Source: Bacillota bacterium (GTDB lineage: Bacteria > Bacillota > Clostridia > Christensenellales > Aristaeellaceae). Taken from it: a DNA stretch of 9,345 nt. Both the position numbers and the translations under genes were made by a program. The notes under the pieces were generated by a model. That model worked only from the letters and a program-made list of their open reading frames with translations. It was not told the DNA's origin and ran no database searches. Shown in pieces: positions 1-6,213 of the stretch. Position 1 is the first letter of the stretch; each line of letters starts with the position of its first letter. The stretch spans positions 1 through 9,345 of the forward strand of contig JAEWSC010000067.1 in assembly GCA_023398575.1 (NCBI GenBank), given 5' to 3'.

Positions 1-453
1 GGAGTAAAGGGTGCATTGGCTGTGACGGATGCAATATTTATGTGCCTTTTCTACGCTGGTGGTTATGGCGATGATATGGGCAATCCCCTCAATGAACGAT
101 TAACTCTTGAACAATATAAGATACAAATCAAAGAACACATAGAGCGGGAACACGGCTACGACCTGAGTAAAACCCTTAATGAAATCCGTCCGACTTACCG
201 CTTCAATGAAAGCTGTCAGGATACGGTACCGCAGGCGATTATTGCTTTCCTTGAAAGTGCCGACTTTGAGGACGCTATCCGAAACGCCATCTCCCTCGGT
301 GGCGACAGCGACACGCTCGCAGCAATTACCGGTAGCATTGCAGAAGCCGCCTATGGCATTCCAGACGCTATAAAGGATAAGGCGATGTCATTCCTCGACG
401 AGCCATTGTGTGAAGTCTATGAACGGTGGGCAACATATATCATGAATCGCTAA
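1..453 (+). CDS. ADP-ribosylglycohydrolase family protein, C-terminal part (5' end outside window)
   Basis: The reading frame is open from base 1, so the gene begins before the window; the TTG at 16 is only an internal codon and is not a convincing start. Family members (DraG/ARH type) hydrolyse ADP-ribose from proteins or small molecules using two metal ions, usually in the cytoplasm. The key sequence evidence is GGDSDTLAAITG, encoded from about base 298, which matches the conserved C-terminal metal-binding block (GGDxDT) of the family. It is followed by IAEAAYGIP, also typical. The preceding TVPQAIIAFLES and DFEDAIRNAISL stretches fit the helices leading into that block. About 150 residues are visible, roughly half of a normal 250-300 residue member. 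The segment FYAGGYGDDMGNPLNERL looks longer than the loop I expect between the helices here. It is on the opposite strand to every other gene in the window and is probably unrelated to the polysaccharide operon. The substrate cannot be told. Confidence 0.88.
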   Translation, partial: GVKGALAVTDAIFMCLFYAGGYGDDMGNPLNERLTLEQYKIQIKEHIEREHGYDLSKTLNEIRPTYRFNESCQDTVPQAIIAFLESADFEDAIRNAISLGGDSDTLAAITGSIAEAAYGIPDAIKDKAMSFLDEPLCEVYERWATYIMNR

Positions 454-544
454 AAGGGGTGTGCAAGAATTGAAATCGTTAAAAGTTGCACCGCCCCAAA
501 ATCGAGAGCGGTGGATTTTATCAATAGGTAGTACCTTTGCCATT

Positions 545-583
545 AAAAAAGCCAGCAGATTCAAGTATCTGCGGCTTTTTTTT
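545..583 (+). terminator. Intrinsic terminator, possibly bidirectional
   Basis: The arms GCCAGCAGAT (551-560) and ATCTGCGGC (567-575) pair with one bulged A at 554 and a six-base loop. A run of eight T follows (576-583), and a matching run of six A precedes the stem (545-550), so the structure also reads as a terminator on the minus strand. It lies about 95 bases after the stop of the ADP-ribosylglycohydrolase gene and is its most likely transcription end. Confidence 0.85.
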
Positions 584-718
584 ACTGTACTACATTAAAG
601 ACATCGATGATAATTCATGCTCAGACTGTAATAAAACCTCTGAGAGGTGTCATATGTGAGAACTCTCCGTAAGTAAATCCGAAGCTGGCGTAATAAATGG
701 TCAAGAACATGATTGGCA

Positions 719-755
719 TAATAAGGGAGCATGCCATCGGCATACCCCCTTATTA
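719..755 (-). terminator. Long hairpin just downstream of the small secreted protein gene
   Basis: TAATAAGGG (719-727) pairs perfectly with CCCTTATTA (747-755). The inner part pairs ATGCC (731-735) with GGCAT (739-743) around an ATC loop, with two mismatches between the two stems. It starts about 28 bases beyond the stop codon of the minus-strand gene ending at 783. There is no clean T-run after it on the minus strand, so it may act as a weak terminator or as a 3'-end mRNA-stabilising hairpin. Confidence 0.5.
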
Positions 756-782
756 CTTTCTCTATACTCAGACGGATAAAAA

Positions 783-1301
783 TTAGTTGATGGACGTGAT
801 GGATGCAGCGATCTGAAGAGCTAAAGGGCCGTAATCTGCATCAGATGCGGGATAGAATACGAACTGATACATTCCGATGCCGGAACCAGCAAGCGTAACG
901 ATGCCCGTCACATCATTCTCAGGCATTTCATAGCTGATAAAAGGGATGTCGTTGATGGTCATCTGCTGAACATTCGTATATGATTCAGCCAGCGCGGCAG
1001 CTACGGTGTCCATATCCGTCGCTTCTTCAAATTCGGTGTACGCGACAGTGAAAGAGCGCGTACTCTCTGGATTGGCACAGCTGAAGATGATGCCGGTAGC
1101 AGACTGTTCATCCGTTACTTCAAGCACATTCCAGTCCGACGGAAGTGTGATCTGAAAGTTGTAATCCGTAAAAGGTACCACCGTGCCATTTTCGACAACT
1201 GGGACTTCAATGGCATTTTCGGCAGCGGTAACTTCAGCAAAAGCATTTGCTGACAGGACGATCATCATTACCGTAAGGAACAGAGTAAGGACTTTTTTCA
1301 T
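783..1301 (-). CDS. Small secreted protein of unknown function
   Basis: I do not recognise this protein with confidence. From the chosen start it is 172 residues. It begins MKKVLTLFLTVMMIVLS and ends its signal peptide at ANAFA before Glu23, a classical type I cleavage site. There is no lipobox, so it should be released or wall-associated. The mature part is about 150 residues, acidic, with alternating beta-like segments (NFQITLPSDWNVLEV, GIIFSCANPE, SFTVAYTEF, GIGMYQFVFYP). The 'polypeptide with LPSDW... then a short helix ... then MYQFVFYP' pattern recalls PsbP/DcrB-like (DUF1795-type) folds, but that is a guess. The start at 1301 is chosen because GGAGG (1310-1314) sits 8 bases upstream; the ATG at 1307 would be only 2 bases away, and the open frame up to 1361 lacks a ribosome binding site and overlaps the promoter. 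It has its own promoter and lies downstream of, and on the same strand as, the polysaccharide operon. A role with that polymer is possible but not shown. Confidence 0.7.
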   Translation of the reverse strand: MKKVLTLFLTVMMIVLSANAFAEVTAAENAIEVPVVENGTVVPFTDYNFQITLPSDWNVLEVTDEQSATGIIFSCANPESTRSFTVAYTEFEEATDMDTVAAALAESYTNVQQMTINDIPFISYEMPENDVTGIVTLAGSGIGMYQFVFYPASDADYGPLALQIAASITSIN

Positions 1302-1309
1302 TTTCATTT

Positions 1310-1314
1310 CCTCC
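1310..1314 (-). promoter_or_regulatory. Ribosome binding site that fixes the start of the secreted protein gene
   Basis: On the minus strand this reads GGAGG, with eight bases to the ATG at 1301. The ATG at 1307 is too close, and the upstream in-frame ATGs have no comparable site, so the mature gene should begin at 1301. Confidence 0.8.
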
Positions 1315-1321
1315 ATTTGTA

Positions 1322-1339
1322 TTATGCACAATTTATGCA
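1322..1339 (-). promoter_or_regulatory. Pair of TGCATAA direct repeats in the leader (possible operator)
   Basis: On the minus strand TGCATAA occurs twice, at 1333-1339 and 1322-1328, with start points 11 bases apart, close to one helical turn. The pair lies a few bases downstream of the expected transcription start and just before the ribosome binding site. This position suits a repressor site, but no regulator can be named and chance in an AT-rich leader is possible. Confidence 0.3.
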
Positions 1340-1350
1340 AACAATTATAT

Positions 1351-1380
1351 ATTATACTCATTTGAAACTTCTTTTGTCAA
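1351..1380 (-). promoter_or_regulatory. Consensus sigma-70/SigA-type promoter for the secreted protein gene
   Basis: On the minus strand a perfect TTGACA (1375-1380) is followed after an 18-base spacer by a perfect TATAAT (1351-1356). Transcription should start near 1344, giving a leader of about 43 bases before the ATG at 1301. Both hexamers match the consensus exactly, so strong housekeeping expression is expected unless it is repressed. Confidence 0.85.
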
Positions 1381-1419
1381 CCTTATTCAATTTCTCGAAA
1401 GGTTACCTAACATAACAAT

Positions 1420-1432
1420 GATGCCCAGCATC
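1420..1432 (-). terminator. Weak candidate terminator of the polysaccharide operon
   Basis: GATGC and GCATC form a 5-bp stem around a 3-base loop, followed on the minus strand by ATTGTTATGTT. It lies about 65 bases after the stop of the dehydrogenase gene and before the next promoter. The stem is short and the T-run broken, so read-through into the secreted protein gene is possible. Confidence 0.25.
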
Positions 1433-1496
1433 CTTGCAATCTTATACTCCCAAATTTCTCCTCTCCATCCAGAGAGCTTTCAAGCATTTTCCAAGA

Positions 1497-2816
1497 CTAT
1501 AGGCTCCAGTATCGGTATCCCCTTATACTCGCCTGCTGTTTATCGTATATCCCCTTCACATCTAATAAAACCTTTTCTTGATTGCTTTTATACATGCTAT
1601 CCAGTTGCGGCCAGGGAAGCGCTCGAAATTCGTGATGTGCCACAGCAGCAATAACACAATCAGCATCACAAACATGCTCAAGCGGAGTCAAGTCGAGTCC
1701 ATAGACCATCTTTGCCTCTGCCGCATCGGCTTGCGGGTCAGTAACCTGTGCCTTTATCCCATATTCATTCAATCGGTCAATAATATCCTTCACCTTAGAG
1801 TTTCTTATATCCGGGCAATTCTCCTTAAAGGTAAGGCCAAGCACCACCACTTTGGAGTCACGAACCAGTTTACCGGAAAGTATCATCTGCCGTATCGCGG
1901 CGTCTGCAACATACGCTCCCATGCCATCGTTCACTTTTCGTCCAGCAAGTATGATTTGGCTATGATAGCCCAGCATTTCGGCTTTATAGATAAAATAGTA
2001 GGGATCAACGCCAATGCAGTGGCCTCCTACAAGACCAGGACTGAATCCCAAGGCATTCCACTTAGTGTTCATTGCCATCAGTACCTCGCCGGTATCAATA
2101 TTCATCCGGTTAAATACCATGGCAAGCTCATTCATGAAGGCAATATTGATATCACGCTGGCTGTTTTCTACTACCTTGGCCGCCTCCGCCACCTTGATGG
2201 AAGATGCCCGGTAGACACCGGCCTCGACTACCATTTCATAAATTTTTGCAAACATATCCGTCGCTTCGTCATCACTGCCGGATACGATTTTTTGAATATT
2301 TGAAAAATAATGTTCTCTGTCACCCGGATTGATCCGCTCTGGGGAGTAGCCGACTTTGAAATCCTTCCCCAGTTTCAGGCCAGACTCTTTTTCCAGTATG
2401 GGTATACATAACTCTTCAGTAACACCCGGATATACAGTTGACTCATACACGACAGCAGAGCCCTCAGTTAAATAGTGGCCAATTATTGTACTGGCCTCAA
2501 TCACAGGAGATAAGTCCGGAATCTTGTCCAGCCCAACTGGTGTGGGAACAGTAACGATGAAAAATTGTGCCTTTTTAAGGTCATTTTCATCCGCTGTAAA
2601 CAAAACAGCAGATTGCTTTATCGCCTGATCCCCTACTTCATGCGTCGGATCAATGCCTGATTGGTACATAGCGATTTTTTTCTCATTCACATCAAAGCCA
2701 ATAACATTCATTTTTTGAGAGAAGGCAACCGCCATTGGCAAACCAACATATCCAAGCCCAACCACTGCCATTTGCGTGCTGCCGTTTTGAAGATCTATCA
2801 ATAATGACTGTGACAT
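1497..2816 (-). CDS. Nucleotide-sugar dehydrogenase, UDP-N-acetylhexosamine type (WbpA/TviB/WecC-like)
   Basis: The enzyme oxidises C6 of a UDP-sugar to the uronic acid with two NAD+ in the cytoplasm. At 439 residues it has the full length of the family. From the chosen start, the Rossmann motif GLGYVGLP lies at residues 20-27, followed by GFDVNEKKI. YESTVYPG and GYSPERINPGD follow, then the helix with KVAEAAKVVENSQRDINIA. The catalytic cysteine is Cys267 in GGHCIGVDPYY, and the C-terminal NAD-binding part has LGLTFKENCPDIRNSK and LDVKGIYDK. The GGHCIGVDPYY form is that of UDP-GlcNAc/UDP-ManNAc dehydrogenases such as TviB, WbpA and WecC; UDP-glucose dehydrogenases (HasB, TuaD) carry GGxCFPKD instead. 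I therefore infer a UDP-HexNAc substrate. The start at 2816 is preferred because GAAAGGA (2827-2833) is 10 bases upstream; the ATG at 2849 has only a weak site and would add 11 residues that the family does not need. It is the last gene of the operon, 79 bases after the preceding stop. It should supply the acidic precursor for the polymer. Confidence 0.94.
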   Translation of the reverse strand: MSQSLLIDLQNGSTQMAVVGLGYVGLPMAVAFSQKMNVIGFDVNEKKIAMYQSGIDPTHEVGDQAIKQSAVLFTADENDLKKAQFFIVTVPTPVGLDKIPDLSPVIEASTIIGHYLTEGSAVVYESTVYPGVTEELCIPILEKESGLKLGKDFKVGYSPERINPGDREHYFSNIQKIVSGSDDEATDMFAKIYEMVVEAGVYRASSIKVAEAAKVVENSQRDINIAFMNELAMVFNRMNIDTGEVLMAMNTKWNALGFSPGLVGGHCIGVDPYYFIYKAEMLGYHSQIILAGRKVNDGMGAYVADAAIRQMILSGKLVRDSKVVVLGLTFKENCPDIRNSKVKDIIDRLNEYGIKAQVTDPQADAAEAKMVYGLDLTPLEHVCDADCVIAAVAHHEFRALPWPQLDSMYKSNQEKVLLDVKGIYDKQQASIRGYRYWSL

Positions 2817-2826
2817 CGCCGCATTA

Positions 2827-2833
2827 TCCTTTC
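2827..2833 (-). promoter_or_regulatory. Ribosome binding site favouring the internal start of the dehydrogenase
   Basis: On the minus strand this reads GAAAGGA, with 10 bases to the ATG at 2816. The alternative ATG at 2849 is preceded only by GGTAG. The site is moderate, so the upstream start is not fully excluded. Confidence 0.55.
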
Positions 2834-2895
2834 TTTCGTGCAACTCCATGCTCTACCAAGCAAGTGATCAGGTGACTGCTGATTATTAATGATAC

Positions 2896-5160
2896 CTATT
2901 TTAACACTTCGCTTAAAGTGGCATAACGATATTTCATTTTTTTTGGTTGGAGCTCCATTTCGCTCAGGTAAATTTCCAAAGCATCGGCAGTGTATACACT
3001 ATTATCAGACATATGCATAATTAGTACCGCTCCGCTTCTTGAACGGAATTGGAGCGAGGATGCAAGACCCGCAGCGCTTTTCGCTTTATAGTCCTGGGTG
3101 GTGTAGCTTCCTGAGACAGAGTAACTGAAGCCGCAATCCAGCACGGTTGAAAGCCCGCTTTTACTTACAGCTAATGTTGGTGGCCGAAACAGCTTAGATA
3201 GCGCCGGCCGACCGTCAATCTTGATATCACCAATCACGTCTTGCAAATTTTGATAACTTTCAACCAGGTCTTGTTCAAGCAAAGCAACCTGTTGATCAGT
3301 CAACTCTGAGAACCTCTTACCAGAGCCCAGGTCGTTGGATAATGGAAAATGGGTACGCGTATGACTACCGATGGCATGCCCTTCCATGGCTATGGCACGA
3401 AGCAGATTGGGATTATAAGCGACATACTCCGTTCTGATAAAGAAAGTAGCCTTTGCCTCATGCGCCCTTAACACATCCAGAATAGATGTGATTGATTTGT
3501 CAGTACCCCAGTCATCAAAGGATAGAAAAATCATATTCTGGTCATTGGCCACGAGGCCTTTTTTGTTCAATTTGATGATTTCACGTGAATTAAACCCTGG
3601 CAAATAGGCCGAGGAATTGACCCAGTCAATACCGATGTAGCGAGAAATGATGGCATTCATTGTACTGCCGGTTAATTGACCAGGGTGAATTGCATCCCTA
3701 ACTTCAGGCAGCATATCCGCCTTAGCAACCGGATAGGTATACGTATACTCCTTGTTGTTAAGTACATCCATAGCTGGCTTCAGTGTGTACATATTCCGCT
3801 GTGTTGCAACCAGCCTGACTAAATCGCCCAGCATTGCATCACTGTACTGGTATTGCTTCATCTGAAAATGTACAATTTCGCCACGCTGTAAAAAGCCATC
3901 CTGTTCTGGAAATCTTTCCGCTAAAACCACAGCTGGATCTGTCTTGCGTATATCTTCGATCTGTACAGCATTTACCATGGCAGAGAGCAACGTAAACCCT
4001 CCGGCGCCGCATGCCTTTTTGAGTAAATCATTGCTTGTCCCGTACAAAGGCCTGACGGGAACATCGCTTGTGTATGAAAAATCTGTCTGCAACTCTTCTT
4101 TCGTGCTCAGAATTTCCTCTAGTATGGCAGCTGCGCTCGTGAACCTAGCGGTTTGAACCGAAATACCCAGCGCGTTACCCTCATCAAGAATAGAGCGAAC
4201 CTGCATGGGATAATTTTTTAAATCGTCCCGTGTGACAAAAAACGTTCCTTTGCCTCCGACTTCCTGCAGTGCCTTAAGCGCGCCTGACAATTCTGCTTGA
4301 TTTCCCAATCCTGAAAAAGTAAACGCGGCTGCTCGCTCTGTAGTATAAACACGTCTTTGCTCTTGTGCCGGCTGAAAATCCCCATTGAGTAAGCTCTCCG
4401 CTCGCAATGCAAAATCTGTCTGAGCCAATACCTCGCTTAATTGTTTGATCGTATCTATAGTATTGGCGGTAAAACTCTCCATTCGAACACACAGAATAGA
4501 ACCTCTTGCAAGTCCTTCCATAAACTCTTGCACCGGAAGAGTCTGGGTTTGCGATATCGTGATGATCTTAGTAGGAACCACAACTGTTCCGATGGAGCAG
4601 GCGTAAGCGGCACCCAGAAACACATCGTCCGGTTCTTTGAGTGCCAGCGTTTGTGTAGGGCGTACACCGGTTATCGACTGGATGGCAGCGCTTGTTCGGC
4701 TTATATCAGAAATGATGCGGCTGCTTGAAGAACCACTGATATCTGATGCATAGTTTACAGATGCGATTCCGATAGGCTGTCCGCTGTTGCCGATAAGCGT
4801 CATACTTTGGGGATAAGACGTAGCGTCTGAACCTGTGACAAAAAAAGTTGCGGAAATGCCGTATTGATCCAGTGTTTTGAGCAGCGCGCCTGTCATTTCT
4901 TCATTGCCCAATCCCCAAAAAGCAAGCGCTGCTTTTTGCCCATCGCTGGAAAGTGACGCAGTCTGCACATTGGCCTTATCCGTATGGCCACGCATGTCAA
5001 ACCGTCTCACTGCCATGTCAATTTCCTGAGAGATGGGCATTGAGGTAATAATAGCTTCTTTGATCAGATCTTGCGACCTTATATACAGCCCGCTTCCTAC
5101 ACAGCCAATAATGATCAGCAGCAGGAGAAATGTTATTCTAAGCTGCCTTTTTATTAACAT
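2896..5160 (-). CDS. Membrane-anchored protein with three tandem NodB-like domains; only the third has an intact deacetylase active site
   Basis: The protein has 754 residues. Residues 9-27 form a hydrophobic anchor after a basic MLIKRQLR. IIGC at 17-20 also fits a lipobox, so it could be a lipoprotein; either way the rest lies outside the cell. Domain C (about 540-754) is a good polysaccharide deacetylase (CE4): FDDWGTD with Asp549/Asp550, HTRTH with His600 and His604, RPP at 659-661, and LIMH with His716. Domain A (about 76-262) and domain B (about 277-468) have the same layout. Their first motifs read FWGLGN (81-86) and FSGLGN (282-287), so both aspartates are gone. Both lack the HxxxH pair (IGIASVNYA at 130-138; LGISVQTAR at 331-339). 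ATFF/GTFF and RPT/RPL mark matching positions. A and B should therefore be non-catalytic, perhaps binding polymer. Residues 470-540 form a linker. The product probably removes acetyl groups from the exported polymer. The start at 5160 follows AAGGGGG (5172-5178) by 11 bases; the gap to the previous gene is 21 bases. Confidence 0.9.
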   Translation of the reverse strand: MLIKRQLRITFLLLLIIIGCVGSGLYIRSQDLIKEAIITSMPISQEIDMAVRRFDMRGHTDKANVQTASLSSDGQKAALAFWGLGNEEMTGALLKTLDQYGISATFFVTGSDATSYPQSMTLIGNSGQPIGIASVNYASDISGSSSSRIISDISRTSAAIQSITGVRPTQTLALKEPDDVFLGAAYACSIGTVVVPTKIITISQTQTLPVQEFMEGLARGSILCVRMESFTANTIDTIKQLSEVLAQTDFALRAESLLNGDFQPAQEQRRVYTTERAAAFTFSGLGNQAELSGALKALQEVGGKGTFFVTRDDLKNYPMQVRSILDEGNALGISVQTARFTSAAAILEEILSTKEELQTDFSYTSDVPVRPLYGTSNDLLKKACGAGGFTLLSAMVNAVQIEDIRKTDPAVVLAERFPEQDGFLQRGEIVHFQMKQYQYSDAMLGDLVRLVATQRNMYTLKPAMDVLNNKEYTYTYPVAKADMLPEVRDAIHPGQLTGSTMNAIISRYIGIDWVNSSAYLPGFNSREIIKLNKKGLVANDQNMIFLSFDDWGTDKSITSILDVLRAHEAKATFFIRTEYVAYNPNLLRAIAMEGHAIGSHTRTHFPLSNDLGSGKRFSELTDQQVALLEQDLVESYQNLQDVIGDIKIDGRPALSKLFRPPTLAVSKSGLSTVLDCGFSYSVSGSYTTQDYKAKSAAGLASSLQFRSRSGAVLIMHMSDNSVYTADALEIYLSEMELQPKKMKYRYATLSEVLK

Positions 5161-5181
5161 GAGTCACATTGCCCCCTTCCC

Positions 5182-6198
5182 TTATGGCGTCATATCAAAA
5201 AGATCAGACATCCAATTTTCAGTGTTGTTGCCACCCAGCCGAAAAAAGTCAAAGGAGCTGAAGCCGTAGCTTTCGCATAGATCCCGCCAGGTTCGAAGGG
5301 TTAAAGCGTCAGCATACCATAGCTTATGCTCAGTGCCATTCTGCTTATATATGGCGGTAAGCGTACCGCTATTCGCATCGCGCGTGGGCTCTACCTGGGC
5401 TGCCAGCAATTGCTCCTGCGCTTGTTCCTGTGTCAGTGCGGCAATTGATCCGCCATACCAGTCAAACCCACCCGTGGCAAACGCCATTCGCACCGTGTAA
5501 GGAACATCCTTGTACAATTCGCATGTCTTTTCGAGAAATTCCAGATCAGCTTTCGGCCCCGGACCACTATGATAGCCATACAGGTTATAGCACATGACAG
5601 AGTACTCTGGCCCAATCGGCAAAGCAACATACCGCGGCGCATCCCATGGAAGCACGATGCGCAGGCGTATCCCATCCCGCTGGCACATTGCCCATACCTT
5701 CTCAATGAACATAGCGTAAGATGACCATAGCCCAGTATCGTCTTTTATATTCTCATAATCCAACTCCAGACCGCTAAGTCGATAGGTATCGATTAATGAG
5801 GCAAGTTGTTCCAAATGCTTGCTTCTGGCTGCTTCACTCTGAAATAGCCGCTTTAAAAGTGCTGTTGATTTGTTCTCGTACTTTCCAGGAGATACTTCCT
5901 GATCGTTGACAACGGATAGAAATATATCTTTATCCCCCGATATACTTAGCTTCTGCAACGCGGACAGAAGATTGACGGTCTCTTCGGGCATCAACAGGTT
6001 GTCCTGGCTATCAAACAAGCAAGCGAACGCAACGAACGTATCCATCTGATCTTTCAACCCATCCGCTTCCACGAGAGATGCGTCTGCCTCCCAGTAAGGC
6101 AACCATGCACCGTAAGAGTAAGAGGCAGAGGTGCCCATGGCAGATGCCGTCATATTCATCAGCAACAGGCAAACCATGCATAAGGCAATTTTTTTCAT
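5182..6198 (-). CDS. Secreted GH18-like glycoside hydrolase
   Basis: The protein has 338 residues, with a type I signal peptide (MKKIALCMVCLLLMNM, cleavage after TASA at residue 20). The remainder looks like one (beta/alpha)8 domain of the GH18 class that includes spore-cortex and YaaH-like enzymes. GAWLPYWE (30-37) matches the first strand. LSGLELDYENI (141-151) matches the DxxDxDxE strand, with the acid/base Glu149 and Asp147 kept but the first Asp replaced by Ser142 and the second by Glu145. VMCYNLYGYHSGPGP (201-215) matches the strand carrying the conserved tyrosine. FATGGFDWYG (240-249) and a final FFRLGG (318-323) correspond to the usual 'GYDW' and 'WRLG' signatures. GH18 enzymes use the N-acetyl group of the substrate in catalysis, which suits an N-acetylated amino-sugar polymer. 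It may trim or release the chain, as hydrolases in Pga/Pel-type systems do. Activity is likely but not certain because of the altered motif. AAGGAGG (6207-6213) lies 8 bases before the ATG and abuts the upstream stop codon, which suggests coupled translation. Confidence 0.85.
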   Translation of the reverse strand: MKKIALCMVCLLLMNMTASAMGTSASYSYGAWLPYWEADASLVEADGLKDQMDTFVAFACLFDSQDNLLMPEETVNLLSALQKLSISGDKDIFLSVVNDQEVSPGKYENKSTALLKRLFQSEAARSKHLEQLASLIDTYRLSGLELDYENIKDDTGLWSSYAMFIEKVWAMCQRDGIRLRIVLPWDAPRYVALPIGPEYSVMCYNLYGYHSGPGPKADLEFLEKTCELYKDVPYTVRMAFATGGFDWYGGSIAALTQEQAQEQLLAAQVEPTRDANSGTLTAIYKQNGTEHKLWYADALTLRTWRDLCESYGFSSFDFFRLGGNNTENWMSDLFDMTP

Positions 6199-6213
6199 GC
6201 TTGGTCCCTCCTT

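Larger units (their letters stand above)
454..782. other. Non-coding spacer between convergent genes
   Basis: This 329-base stretch separates two genes whose 3' ends face each other. It holds three hairpin-forming elements: CACCGC (489-494) with GCGGTG (508-513) followed by a short T-rich run, a strong intrinsic terminator at 545-583, and a long hairpin at 719-755. A 13-bp odd palindrome, ACCTCTGAGAGGT, lies at 636-648. A possible small plus-strand frame (470-598, TTG start) runs through the terminator and is not believed. I see no tRNA, riboswitch or convincing gene here. Confidence 0.7.

Noticed and set aside
489..513. CACCGC/GCGGTG hairpin as terminator of the ADP-ribosylglycohydrolase gene
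   Set aside because: Six pairs with a 13-base loop and only a short T-rich stretch; the structure at 545-583 is far better.
470..598. Small plus-strand frame starting TTG after an AGGGG
   Set aside because: It would run straight through the terminator at 545-583, and its C-terminal residues are produced by the hairpin and T-run. I see no homology.
636..648. Odd palindrome ACCTCTGAGAGGT as a regulator site
   Set aside because: No promoter or gene start lies close to it; it is in the spacer between two gene ends, so an operator role is unlikely.
1302..1361. Upstream in-frame extension of the secreted protein (20 extra residues)
   Set aside because: It overlaps the -10 region and start site, has no ribosome binding site, and would place a non-typical stretch before an otherwise perfect signal peptide.
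1578..2303. Long plus-strand open frame of 241 codons opposite the dehydrogenase gene
   Set aside because: It lies entirely antisense to a strongly supported conserved enzyme, shows no family motif and is rich in His/Ile/Tyr as expected from reverse reading of that gene.
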